The notes beneath the pieces were generated by a model. It saw nothing but the letters and a program-made list of their open reading frames with translations. It searched no databases and was not told the origin of the DNA. A program made the translations under genes and the position numbers. A stretch of 64,000 nt of DNA, from NCBI GenBank assembly GCA_019925095.2, contig CM034407.1:3681210-3745209 (forward strand), in the 5' to 3' direction. This document shows, piece by piece, positions 1-10,500 of the stretch; position 1 is the first letter of the stretch, and each line of letters opens with the position of its first letter. The DNA is from Dendrolimus kikuchii. Taxonomy: Eukaryota > Arthropoda > Insecta > Lepidoptera > Lasiocampidae.

Positions 1-61
1 GGATTTGTAAGCCTAAGATCTATTACAAGATGTACCATATTTTTGAGTGAATAAATAAATT

Positions 62-180
62 GATTGATTGCTTGGCTACCCATTTGCGTTTGCAATGACA
101 TGGGTTCGAATCCTACCTGGGAAGCATATACAACTTAGGCTGTTTTTCTGACCTAAAAGGTATTTTGTATAATTTTAGTG
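62..180 (+). mobile_element. tRNA-derived SINE fragment (SINE-T)
   Basis: A B-box-like GGGTTCGAATCC is followed by a stretch close to ACTTAGGCTGTTTTTCTGACCT. The same order occurs in fuller copies at 7250-7356, 14661-14887 (minus) and 40074-40361. Diverged and incomplete. The first 60 bases before it look like a LINE-type tail ending AATAAATAAATTGATTGATTG, but this is too short to assign. Confidence 0.5.
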
Positions 181-222
181 GGCCTAAAAAGGTCACTTTC
201 ACAGAATCATAATATGACTCTC

Positions 223-482
223 TCCGTGCAGGAGTGGAAAAGAATACTAATTCAAGACAAAGCAACCCATAGCTAAGTGGTAGGGAATTTGCCCATCTGG
301 GTGGCTACCACCCTTGGTCTAGAGTAAGCCGCCATAACAACCTTGAGTCATGTTCCGGCATCAGTGGCCAGGTTCAAATTTCTCACTTCTGGTACTGCTA
401 ATGTCCATAGGTGACGGTTACCACTTTCCATCACAGTTGGGCCGTCAGCCTGTTTGCAGTGCTTTAGCAATTTAAAAAAAAC
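223..482 (+). mobile_element. SINE-A, old diverged copy
   Basis: Matches the SINE-A consensus in order: TCCGTGCAGG head, GGTGGCTACCACCC, CCGCCATAACAACCTTGAG, CCGGCATCAGTGGCCAGGTT, GTCCATAGG and a GGGCCGTCAGCC tail ending in A-rich sequence. It is more mutated than other copies and lacks the GGCCTGTCGTAAGAGGCG segment, so it is an old insertion. Confidence 0.75.
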
Positions 483-1127
483 ATATTATGTATATGAAAA
501 GTATCAAAATAAAGTCAGACTATGCTGTCTGACAACCACCAGCACATCTGGTCATGTGTGGTAACAACAACCCAAATTTCCCTTTACTATCCATAAAAAA
601 AACACGCTGTTTAACGTATTATCTAGGCGTAGCTAAAAATGGGCCACCGTTTATTAAGTAATTAAAAGGTCATGTTTTATTTATACTCCATCAGAATAAC
701 TTTAGTACAATTTAGGGATGGGAAACACTGTTATTAGCCGAACGTTTTCGTTATACAAAGCCGAATATCAGTCGATACGGCTAGTTAAAAGTAGTAGCTA
801 TTTCTATATCGCTGAGAAAATGCATTGACGCATGCTTTCGGACCCGAGAGGTCGTAAACGAGGAGTATCTGGGATACTTGAGGGCTTGTTCTGCAAACAC
901 CTACCCTGCAGAAGGAGTTGTGAGACGTCGATCGCCATTAAAGCTACCAGCGTCCCTGCATATCTAGAGAGGCGCTACGGTGGCGAACCATAAGTATCTC
1001 GCCGCAACGGTCAATTATTAACCAGTGCTAAGGTAAATGGATGAATAATAAAACACAGAAGCATGGTATAACATGGTTACTGTTATTGTTTAAATGTAAC
1101 CAGTTTACTATCAGGTGTGGGGTTTTC
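483..1127. other. No recognisable gene
   Basis: AT-rich sequence with one more GC-balanced island around 830-1010. No reading frame, splice structure or repeat match to the rest of the window was recognised. Confidence 0.5.
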
Positions 1128-1442
1128 CTACATAGGATGTTGATGATGATGATTGTTCCGACCGTTTTCGGCCATGGCGACCACTTTGACCCCTAGTCGG
1201 ATAAGTGAAGTTGATGCGTGCGAAGATGGCTTATGTAGCCTATCTTGGCGGCGAAACCCCGTGCACAGCGAGGGCACGTGAGTACGCCGTTGGCAAGTCT
1301 TTAACTGGTCGGGTTTAGTATCAAGGTCAGCTATACGCTGAACCTCGAACTCGCGTACTTGGCTGTTCACTATCCTGCGCCATTCTGGCCGCTGTGCTGC
1401 CAAACTTTCCCACCGAGATGGCTCTATATTGCATCTTTTCAT
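1128..1442 (-). pseudogene. LINE ORF2 C-terminal relic with C2H2 finger, frameshifted
   Basis: On the minus strand one frame reads CNIEPSRWESLAAQRPEWRR, the block that precedes the C-terminal zinc finger in a common group of animal non-LTR retrotransposons. The matching finger (C-x2-C ... H-x3-H, reading CPRCARGF then IGYISHLRTH) is present at about 1190-1270 but in another frame, so a frameshift separates the two. The finger frame ends in a stop just after HLSD. The clade is not certain. No functional protein could be made. Confidence 0.65.
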
Positions 1443-1499
1443 GTGTCGCTTTTGGACATCCTTGAACCGGAGAAGGGGACCGCCATGATTCCGCTTTCC

Positions 1500-1680
1500 C
1501 TCCTCCAGTTCAGAAATAGGATGTTAATGATACGATGTTTTAAGTTGTTAATTGTTTATTGCTTGAATTATGCTAATGGAATGATGGTGCTAATGATTGT
1601 GCTAAGATCAATGGCTGTTTTGCCGACCGACCGAGTACGGTGCTAAACGCGTACTGATACAAATGATGTGTTAATAAAGC
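1500..1680. repeat. rep-J copy 1
   Basis: About 170 bp similar to 15010-15190. Shared blocks include GATGTTTTA, TTGTTTATTGCT, a TGCTAAGATCA-GTGG segment and GCCGACYGACCG-GTACGGTGCTAAA. It may be the 3' untranslated end of a retroelement; I could not name it. Confidence 0.55.
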
Positions 1681-1689
1681 GCACGTGTC

Positions 1690-1850
1690 GGCTTAAATTG
1701 GCCACCTGTATAACGGACCAATTTAGGGCAAATCTCAGACAACCAAGCTGTGGTAAATAACAGAATGTAAGTTTACAAAATTTACCCTGATGGAATCTTA
1801 ACTGCAAAGGCCGTCTAATAATAAATCCATACCTTTTCAATAGCTCATAG
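1690..1850 (-). mobile_element. SINE-L 3' part, degenerate
   Basis: Reverse complement resembles the body of the tRNA-like SINE at 28233-28445 and 45108-45310: GGTAAATTTTGTAAAC, a TGTTATTTACYAYGG-like block, a KGTCTGRGATY block, then TCCGTTATA. The tRNA-like head is missing or unreadable. Confidence 0.5.
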
Positions 1851-2235
1851 TTACGTTATATGTGGGGGTAGAACTATGTTGTGTGGTGCATCGATGATAG
1901 TTACCCTATTGGATGGGGTCACCCCATCAACACTAAGCGAGAGCCCATGGCTCTATCGCCTCAGAGGCTATGCTCGACCGCTCGAGAGGGGAGTACAAAA
2001 TAAGACAACGTATAGTTGTACTTACTTGTTTAACTAATTCAACATTAAACTTAAGACTATACATAGATAAATCCTAATAGCTACGTGATGATATTTGTAA
2101 CATTATGTATATTTTGAACATGTTCGTAGATGCATCTCCGAAGGTTTTGTCTGTTTTCTCTATTGACAGATTTTAGTATGTATATAGAGTACTCAGTGTT
2201 AACGTTGCTAATACCTATCTCGATAACCGAACAAT
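1851..2235. other. No recognisable gene
   Basis: Contains a short GC-rich patch at 1900-1990 with GGATGGGGTCACCCCATC, a local inverted repeat, but no coding or repeat identity that I recognise. Confidence 0.4.
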
Positions 2236-2590
2236 TTCAACTTTTTGGCATTTCTTTAACATCCACTCTTAACTTCGGCCCTAGTGTAGCTATAGGTGTA
2301 GCTCAGCTGGCCGCAAAAAACCTAAGTATACTTTGAGACGGTACTTCACCGCAGAGCGACTGCTTAATCTTTACTGTGCTCAAGTAAGATCTTCCATGGA
2401 GTACTGTTCTCACTTTTGAAATGGATCAACTAAATACCAGTTTAAAGCGCTAGAGTCAATTGACAGAAGCTTAGAGCATCGATGCCGAGTTGGTAGTCTA
2501 TCGGATTTTTATAGGATTCATTTCATAGAATGTGCGGTTGAACTATTGGACTTGATTTCCCCCTAACGCATTCCATCGTCTACGTCATCC
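2236..2590 (+). pseudogene. Relic of LINE reverse transcriptase C-terminus
   Basis: Degraded copy of the sequence at 28870-29345. Aligned blocks read AQLA-KNL, LLNLYCAQVRSSMEYCSHF, then a stop, then FYRIHFIECAVEL. The motif LYxAQVRxxMEYCSxLW marks the region after the palm domain in CR1/Jockey-type LINE reverse transcriptases. Stops and small deletions show it is dead. Confidence 0.7.
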
Positions 2591-2639
2591 TTTCACAATG
2601 AAAACGCCAGCAGTGCAAACTAAACGTTTCGCCTCTTGA

Positions 2640-2860
2640 CCTTTGTAATATTTACCTAATAAAAAGATGAAACAAAAAAAGATAAAATATGATGAAAAAG
2701 ATAAAAAGACAAAAACAATAAATAAAAAATAAAATATATATATACATATAAAAAAGAAACAAATAGTGAACAGCCCGGACAATCTAGTTCGTCCGGAGAG
2801 AGGAGAATAAAAAAACAAGTTTCACCTCCACGTTCCTTCTGCATACGGCAGAGTTGATGA
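2640..2860. repeat. A-rich tract plus hairpin (rep-K)
   Basis: An A-rich run with GATAAAA-like units is followed at about 2776-2797 by an inverted repeat CCGGAC / GTCCGG with a 10-nt loop and then GAGAGGAG. The same arrangement recurs at 15230-15420, 32560-32680 and, reversed, 34690-34880. The long hydrophobic frames on the minus strand are by-products of the A-rich composition. Confidence 0.45.
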
Positions 2861-3378
2861 ATGCACTGTTATTACCTACTATTACTTAGTATTATCTAGG
2901 TAAGCGTTCTCCACTTTTGACCGCATCAAACGCGAACTTATTTATCATAAAAAAATATGTAGTAATAATTATTACATGTACGTGACGTATCAGATACTCC
3001 CCCTTAATACTCAATACTCCGCCTTCGGCTTTTAGCCGAATTTTTATTCACACAGCCAACATTACCTATTGACTGTTCAATAATGCATACATCGATCGGA
3101 CTTCGGGAGTTGAGAGCGAAAATAGAAAAAAAAACATGAGTGAATCGACAGTCAATATTTGGTTATTGAGTGAATGTTGAAACGAGAAAGGATGGCCAAA
3201 TAGGGGTAAGAGTTTTTTTACTGCCAAATTGGCTTCTATCGTACTAGAATACTACATTGTAATCTGAACAATTGATTGACATGAAATGACGGAGGGTTGA
3301 TTTAGTTCAATAGTGTATGCAATGGGCGATGACTTATACCTATATCTTAGGAGCCATCCGGAAATTAAATCACACGTT
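2861..3378. other. AT-rich, no gene seen
   Basis: Simple AT-rich sequence with a small inverted repeat TTCGGCTTTTAGCCGAA at about 3025. Nothing else recognised. Confidence 0.4.
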
Positions 3379-3437
3379 AGGGGAGAGGAGGGAATGGTGA
3401 TGGGGGAGTCGGGAGGGAGGAGGGGAGTGGGGAGGGG
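3379..3437 (+). other. G-rich tract with quadruplex-forming pattern
   Basis: The purine-rich run contains, at 3411-3437, at least four runs of three or more G separated by 1-5 bases, which fits the standard G-quadruplex pattern on the plus strand. No gene or origin can be tied to it. Confidence 0.55.
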
Positions 3438-3679
3438 TTTGACGAAGCATATTGGAAAAATAAATTATTTAAAAAAACCATTGTCGTATCCACTTAATCA
3501 CGCACAAAAATTTCATCAAAATAGGTGCAACTGTTTAGAAGGACTTCAGTAATGTACATATACACGAACAGAAGAATTTTATGCAATATAATATCAAGAT
3601 ATAGATAGATAGAGAAAGAACAATTTTTTGTCGATTAAAATTAAACTTATAATAATATAATTACACATTTCAAGCAGAA
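3438..3679. other. AT-rich, no gene seen
   Basis: Short spacer with a GATA-like microsatellite (GATAGATAGAGA) near 3603. Nothing else recognised. Confidence 0.35.
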
Positions 3680-3917
3680 GTTCACCACAATAGCCCGGTA
3701 CTTTTTGTCCTCATTTCCCACAATAGTCCTACACTGGCCGGGGCTTGTCCTTGGGTGCATTACTATATGGTGTAGACAGGGATAATCGCCGGTCAGTGTC
3801 ACGCCACATTTACATTAAATTTGTCAAGGGGCCTCTACGTGTTGGCCTTCCTAAGGCCCCACGCAAGCCCCCCATAAGTCCGGGCCCGTTTATATGGCCC
3901 GTGGTCTTGAAAGACAT
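3680..3917 (+). repeat. rep-H copy 1
   Basis: About 230 bp almost the same as 4321-4560 and, on the minus strand, 50228-50398. Shared landmarks are CCCAATAGCCCGGTAC, GGGGCTTGTCCTTGG, GGATAATCGCC, AATTTGTCAAGGGGCCTCTACG and TATATGGCCCGTGGTC. Unknown family; possibly the untranslated end of a retroelement. Confidence 0.7.
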
Positions 3918-4320
3918 ACAGTATAATAATAATAATAATGTACCCGCAGGGGGGCTTTGTGGCGAAGCCTTAGGTGAGTAGCGACATCTTGGATTCGACT
4001 CCGGAGGGCCAAAGCAAGGCCCCCCACCTCCGTGTTTGCCTTAGCCAGCCGGCACGGAGTGGAGATCGCTAGAGCTAAGACTCAAGCTCAAGGGTGGAAG
4101 TGATAAATGGCATCACATCAGAAGTAGCTTCGGTGAACCTGCAGCCCACCTATCTACACCCCTTAGCCACTCACACCTATGTTGCCCCTGTCTTCTATGG
4201 TATTTTTTGGGTGTCCATGCCAAGAGTGGCGAGTCACCGTCTGCCCGTTTTACCATGTTCCCCGAACATTGTGATGGGCAGACGCCATAGTCCCCATATT
4301 CCCAGACCCCTACTACCACT
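3918..4320 (+). repeat. Spacer between rep-H copies, retroelement-like
   Basis: Starts with an (AAT)n microsatellite and continues with GC-rich sequence containing GGAGGGCCAAAGCAAGGCCCCCC. The two flanking rep-H copies make this look like one element with direct terminal repeats about 640 bp apart, but no coding capacity is visible. Confidence 0.35.
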
Positions 4321-4560
4321 AGCAGTTCACCCCAATAGCCCGGTACATTTTGTCTTCACTTCCCGCAATAATACACTGACCGGGGCTTGTCCTTGGTTGC
4401 ATTATTATATGATGTAGACAAGGATAATCGCCAGTCAGTGTCACGCAACATTTAGATTAAATTTGTCAAGGGGCCTCTACGTGTTGGCCTCCCCATGGCC
4501 TCACGCAAGCCCTCCAAAAGTCCGGGGCATTTATATGGCCCGTGGTCTTTAAAGACATGT
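4321..4560 (+). repeat. rep-H copy 2
   Basis: Direct repeat of 3680-3917 with scattered substitutions and an 11-base deletion near 4367. Confidence 0.7.
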
Positions 4561-5204
4561 CTTTATTTCAGGCAATAAAATACCCATATAAAATTACAAC
4601 ACAAAATTTTAAAATTAAAATCTATTAAATTAAAATTATGCATTTGGGTTATGGTACACAGAATGCCAGCTCCTAAAAATAGGGTTGTCTAGGCCATCTG
4701 AAAACATGCGGAGAATCCTATATATACCCTCACGGTGGTTTGATTACCGATGTTTGTTCAGAAACTAAATTATTCAAGACGAGACCGAACATGAACTTTT
4801 TGACATGTGCCTTTAGTAATTCCATCCTTAGCTTATTGAAGGGTCGGAAGGGGCTGTAAACTCGAAATCCTATTTCGATGGGTACATGGCTTGATAAATT
4901 CGCTTTGATATAGCTTCTTGAACTTTGAAGTGTTCTCTGCTAAAGAAATCTTTGACGCAGATGGGGTCAGTCAGTAAAACACTTGATTACTAATGGAGTG
5001 AAATTTAAGAGTTATGTGTGAACTTTTAAACGTTACATCGGTTAAGCGCGTGTCAACTGATGTAGAAAGAACGATTCCTCAGAATCAAGTACTGATCAGG
5101 ACTTTTGGCTTAGTGACGAGCGATACCCTATTTTTTTTTACCAGCGGAAATCCGTTTGAAGCCTAAGCCATGACAAGGGCAGAACATTGGGAGGATAAAT
5201 CGCG
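4561..5204. other. No recognisable gene
   Basis: AT-rich sequence without a convincing reading frame or a match elsewhere in the window. Confidence 0.4.
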
Positions 5205-5520
5205 ACCTAGTCTGGGATTCGCCAGATCAGGCGTGGCACTAGCATGCCCAGTCAAAACTGGTGCCATCCTATTGCCACATCCCAGTTAGGGATACCCACT
5301 AAAACCCCTGGGTGTTCCCTCCTTCGCCTTATGCCAGGGCTACGGATGATCTAGCCTCTCCGCAGCCCTGGCAGGTGTGGGCCTCTCGAGGCCTCTTCCA
5401 CTGCTGGGGGACTATTTTTGTCCCCCAGCATCTTCAAGCTTTCTAGGCGTGGGGCGGTCTGTAACTCGCTCCACGGAAGGAGCGACGCGATACCCGCGTT
5501 AGCACTGATGGATCGTTCAT
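5205..5520 (+). repeat. rep-N copy 1, GC-rich with hairpins
   Basis: Same order of blocks as 44200-44590: GTGGCACTAGCRTGC, GGGATACCCACTAA, CCCCTGGGTGTTCC, CTTATGCCAGGGCTACGG, GGCGTGGGGCGGTCTGTAAC. An 11-bp perfect stem lies at 5402-5412 / 5420-5430. It resembles a structured untranslated region of a LINE, but no frame is attached. Confidence 0.65.
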
Positions 5521-6251
5521 TTATTTTTCATTTGCCTTATAACGGGTTGACATTTCACATAGAGCTCCAGACAAGTAATATCAAAATTAAAGGCAAGGCA
5601 AGTGATTGAATGTTAAGATATAGGACTCGGCCTTAGTATAGCGACTCGACCCGTGATTTGTAGATGTCAATGTTTTTGGCGTTTATTTTGCCGTTCTTCA
5701 GGTGGTCGTCGAGTATGTTATCATAACAACCTTCAGTTGTTTTCAGCTTCAGTGCTCAGGTTCCAATCACCCCTTTAAGGTCGGCAGCATATTGTAGCGC
5801 CTTTAGTGATGCGAATGACTTTAGAGTCAGTCTGTCTGCCGTAATTCAACATTACAAAAAGTTGATGATCAGTTTTTTTCGAAGTATCTTAATAGAATAT
5901 CTTTAGACAGGTATTTACAAACAATAGCTATATTGTTAGTGACTTTTTATTTAAGTCAATAGGTAGAGAGACATTTGCTTCTATAGTCGTTAAAATGTGT
6001 TCTTACTTTTAATTTTTGAAGTGTAAGGTAGAAAAAAAATAAGATTGGTATTCAAAAATACTTTCAACAAAAATTGAAAATATTTTAGTATTTGTAAATA
6101 GTTGATCAATGTGTTTGATCAGGCTTAGTAGAGGTTTTTTCCGAAATGGCAAAAACAGTTTACGTTCGTCACTTCAACAGAAAATCCACACACGCAACGC
6201 TCTTCGTGGTACGTGAGATGTCACTTGGCCGATTTATTTTTAAAATAATAT
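5521..6251. other. AT-rich DNA with an old SINE-A remnant
   Basis: At 5697-5865 a degraded SINE-A can be followed (AGGTGGT, ATAACAACCTTCAGTTG, CTCAGGTTCCAATC, then a TCAGTCTGTCTGCC tail). The rest is AT-rich with nothing recognised. Confidence 0.5.
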
Positions 6252-6756
6252 TGTTACGAATTAGCAGGTCTCGAATTAAAATGCCGTTAGAATTATTATA
6301 GAGTTTATTAGAACTATACAAACACGTATAACACAGGTACAAATATAGCCGAACCCAACAAATCCAAACGTAATTCAGAAGGTCATAATTCAATAAAATG
6401 CTCAAAGTCCGCCACTATTAGATTCCCGAATGTACACATGTCACGCCTTGATCGTGGTTCTCGTTCAACTGTTCCCTCTCTCCATCAGGACGCCGTTTTA
6501 TACCTCACAAATACAAACGTGCCCATATCATAGTCGACGTAATCCGAAACACCTGGGTAATGATTCCGACGCAAGCGGCCGAAAACGAGAACAAGAGAAC
6601 AATAGGCTGTTTTCTAGAAACGTATGCCAATAAATAAGTAAACAAAAAAAGACGATCATAAAATAATTACAAGTAGTTCAAATGCCGACAGGTAATAAAA
6701 TGTGTTTTCACAGATTACGAGTGGAATTTGTTTTTGTCGGAACCTAAGTTGTAACA
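6252..6756 (-). mobile_element. Solo LTR, family LTR-D
   Basis: 505 bp with TGTTAC ... GTAACA ends and the 4-bp target duplication ATAT on both sides (6248-6251 and 6757-6760). The coding sense is inferred as minus because the copy at 30430-30855 shows TATAAAG, an insect TCAGT initiator and AATAAA in that order on the plus strand, and this copy is its reverse complement. There is no internal domain, primer site or second LTR nearby. LTR-LTR recombination is the usual route to such solo LTRs. Confidence 0.85.
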
Positions 6757-7249
6757 ATATCAAAGACAGCTGTCTTCAACAATTGGTAGACAAATAATGA
6801 AATAACTTATTTATTAATTGTTGGGCTTAGAAATATCACAAGTTTAGAAAGGATTAATCTAAGTTAAGAAAGACGACTAGAATCTTAATGAAAATTGACT
6901 TGTGATTAAAAACATTTCAAGAAATTCTTAATCAAAACTTTTAATTGGAACTTTATTTGAATGCGTTGAATAATTCAGGATAACACGACTCGTTCTCGAG
7001 TACAAAGTTTGCCAGTAGATGTAGGGAGTGTTACATCCGCACTCAGAGAGCTTAAGAAATAATTAAATCATTATTACGGGTAGTTTTGAGCTAATTGTAT
7101 TTAAATTAATATGATGAGTGAAAGTTCCAATATGCTACTTCTTCCTCCGCCCGTATCTTATCTCCTATTCCATTCGCCTATCCTATGTTCCCACCCCCTC
7201 TGTTTTGATTATATAATATTGATAGAATTTTGATCTTTTGGGTTAAAAC
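6757..7249. other. AT-rich, no gene seen
   Basis: No coding, splice or repeat signal recognised apart from a pyrimidine-rich patch at 7140-7200. Confidence 0.4.
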
Positions 7250-7356
7250 CAAACTTATAGGGCGCGGGTTTGAATCCAGGCCTGAACGCATGCACTATTT
7301 AGGCAGTTTTCTGACCTAATGTGCATATTGTTACAATTAACACACGTTATATATAG
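7250..7356 (+). mobile_element. SINE-T fragment interrupted by the mag-like element
   Basis: GGGTTTGAATCCAGGCC (B-box-like), then TTAGGCAGTTTTCTGACCT and GCATATTGTTACAATTA, as in the SINE-T copies at 40074 and 14887. It stops where the LTR begins. The expected continuation (GTGCTAA ... GGAAAACATCG) is not found beyond the right LTR. Confidence 0.7.
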
Positions 7357-7437
7357 TGGAGTATAAAATATGTATGTACATAAGTGGGTAGTCTCAAATA
7401 AATCAGTGTTCAACCAACTTGCGTGTGTTTCACTACA
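7357..7437 (+). repeat. 5' LTR (81 bp)
   Basis: Begins TGGAGT and ends ACTACA. The intact left end is probably TGTAGT (as in the right LTR), giving a perfect TGTAGT/ACTACA inverted terminus. Contains GTATAAAATA near the start, AATAAA at about 7397 and a TCAGT initiator just after it. Confidence 0.9.
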
Positions 7438-7451
7438 TGGTGACAGCGGTG
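7438..7451 (+). promoter_or_regulatory. Putative primer binding site
   Basis: TGGTGACAGCGGTG starts at the base after the LTR, the normal place for tRNA-primed minus-strand synthesis, and begins TGG to pair with a tRNA CCA end. I cannot say which tRNA. Confidence 0.65.
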
Positions 7452-7553
7452 CTATTTTAAATACAATTTAAAGTATTTAAACGGACTCCAAATTAGAAAA
7501 TATTGTGTACAAGTGTATAAATAGACTGAAAATATTAAATTTTATATATAATT

Positions 7554-10500
7554 ATGGAGCACGCGCGTCCTCCAGCGGAATTATCTCTCGAAGGCGGCCC
7601 TGCTGCACGTTCAGAAGCGTGGCGGAAATGGCGGAAGCTTTTTGAGGTGTTTTTAAAGGCGTCTGGAGTGAGTAAACAGCCTAGGGAAGTTCAGGCTAGT
7701 CTGTTGGTGAACCTCATTGGCTCGGCCGGCTACGAGGTATATACTACTTTCACATTTGAAGAGGGTGAAAATGAAGATGATATCAGTTGCATATTAAAAA
7801 AGTTTGACGGTTACTTCGGAGCGAAACCGAATATAACAGTCAGGCGGTTTAAATTTTTTACTCGTAACCAAGAAGAAGGGGAAAATATCGATCAATATTT
7901 GACTGCTTTACGATTATTAAGCCAACAATGCGAATTTGGTGAGCTACAAGAATGCTTGCTACGAGATAAGGTCGTATGTGGCATTATTAACAACACTGTG
8001 AGAGATCGTTTACTTCGCACTGACGACTTGACATTACAGAAGGCAATGCAAATTTGTCAAGCGGCAGAAATTTCAAACGAGGAAGGCAAATGTATCGACG
8101 GCGGTGTGCAGGTGAACGCGGTTCACGATGGCGGCGCAGGCGCAAGCGCTCATGGCGTAAGCGACGGACGGCGGCGGCGTAACGGCGTACGCAGCGGCGG
8201 CAGGGGCCGTCCGCGCGGCGCCCGCGGCGCTGATGGCAGCGGGTGGCCGCAGCCCCCAGCGCGCGCGCCCTGTCCTACGTGTGGCGGGCGGTGTTCGGGC
8301 GGCGTACGATGCCCCGCTAATAATGCGTTGTGTTTTGTGTGTGAAAAGAAAGGTCATTTTTCGCGAGTGTGTGAGCAAAGGAAAGTTGTACGTAAAGTAT
8401 TAAATTTAAGCGTAAATAGTGACAGTGAAAAAGATGAGGAAATGTTTTATATTAATACGATTGAACAACCCAATAAACCAAGTAAGTTTTTGAAAGAATG
8501 GATAGAAATTGTTAAATGCAATAGCAAACAATTTATTTTAAAAATAGATACCGGGTCTATGATCAATGTTATTTCTAAAATGGAATATTTAAATTTGGGT
8601 TTTTCAATTATGAACCTTATGCCTTTCACAAAGCGAGTACATTCCTTTACAGGTAACCAACTGCCTATTTTGGGAATCGATAAGCTGTCTATTGTTTACA
8701 ACAATAATCTCTATTTACTTTCATTCGTTGTTGCAGATTTAAATTGTCAGAATGTGCTCGGTTTGGATGGCTGCATTACTTTAGGTTTAATTAATCATGT
8801 AAATACAATAAATATTGAAGAGTATTCTGATTTGTTTCATGGTTTAGGGAAATTGCCGGGCAAATATAGTATTGTGGTGGATAAAAATGTACAGCCGGTT
8901 ATATGTCCTGCGCGAAAAATTCCATTGGGACTTAAGGACAAGTTATTAGACGAGTTGCGTAGAATGGAGGGGCTAGGTGTGGTCAGAAGAGTGACACACC
9001 CAACTGACTGGGTGAATGCAATAGTTTTAATACCGAAAAAAGATGGTAGTATTCGTGTTTGTTTGGATCCCAGACCGCTTAACCGGGCGGTGCGACGCGC
9101 GCAATACTCGCTGCCGACCGTGCCGGAGATGGCGGCGCGTCTGCACGGAGCCACCGTCTACAGCGTGCTCGACGCGCGCTGCGGCTTTTGGATGGTGGAA
9201 ATTGACGACGACAGTGCTGATCTTTGCACGTTTAGTACACCTTTTGGTCGGTATCAATTTTTACGTTTACCTTATGGGATTAATTGTGCGCCTGAAGTCT
9301 TTCACGCGAAACTACGACAGCATTTAGAAGATTTAGAGGGGGTCGAATCATTCGCGGATGACGTCATAGTTTGGGGAAGTACTAGGCAAGAACATGACCG
9401 TCGATTAAAAGATCTTTTACAACGTGCTAGGGAGATCGGCATAAAGTTCAATCGTGACAAGTGTCAATTTGGTGTACATGAAATTACGTACTTGGGTCAT
9501 AAGTTTAATGCTAACGGCATGGGGGTAGATGACAGAAAGGTCAAGGCAATAATGGACATCCCTTACCCATGTGATAGGAAGGCCTTAGAAAGATTTCTAG
9601 GTATGGTGAACTATCTGGCAAAATTTATACACGGTTACTCAGAATGTGTGAACTGTTTAAGGACCTTATTGAAAAAGGAATCTGCGTGGTTATGGGAGCA
9701 ACAACATTCTGATGCTGTAGACAAGCTAAAGAGGAAGCTGGCTACGGCACCTGTATTAGCGCTGTACTGTGAGCGCACGCCCATAGTGCTGTCAGTGGAC
9801 GCGTCGAGCGTGGCGTTGGGTGCTGTATTGTTGCAGGCAGGCCGTCCGGTGGAGTTTGCCTCACTCACACTCACGGAGGCACAAACTAGGTATGCTCAAA
9901 TAGAAAAAGAAATGCTTGCTATTGTGTTTGCGGTTGAGCGGTTTAGGCAATACATTTATGGGCGGTCTGATGTTACAATTCACTCAGATCACAAACCTTT
10001 AGAAGCACTCTTTAGCAAGCCGCTAGTTTCAGTTCCAGCTCGTTTACAGAGAATGATGATGAGAGTGCAAGGATATGAGTTTAAAGTGATTTATACGCCT
10101 GGGAAATACATGTACATTGCGGACACTCTATCGAGAGCTCCCTTGAAAGAGCTAATGCAGGACGGCGTTTCAGCAGAGGTCGAGACACAAACGTGTTTTA
10201 TGTTACAAAACGTACCGTTTAGTCCTCAAAAATTAGAAAAAATACAAAATGAAGTAAAGAAGGACAGAGAATGCACATTGTTGTTAAATTATGTATTGAA
10301 AGGTTGGCCTAGAAATAGGCGTGATGTGAATGAAAACATCAAAGTATTCTGGCCATATCGCGAACAGCTTAATTACTTAGCGGGAATCATTTTCAAAGGG
10401 GATCGTGTCTTTATTCCATCTGCATTACGCGCGGAAATGTTGTCACGTGTGCATGAGGGGCATTTAGGCATAGAACGATGTAAAAGGCGAGCGCGTGAGG

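Noticed and set aside
2585..2844. Hydrophobic minus-strand frames
   Set aside because: Produced by an A-rich low-complexity tract; no conservation between rep-K copies.
8073..8378. Minus-strand frames inside gag-pol (also 8837-9257, 9635-9874, 10373-10737)
   Set aside because: Shadows of the long plus-strand polyprotein in GC-rich stretches.
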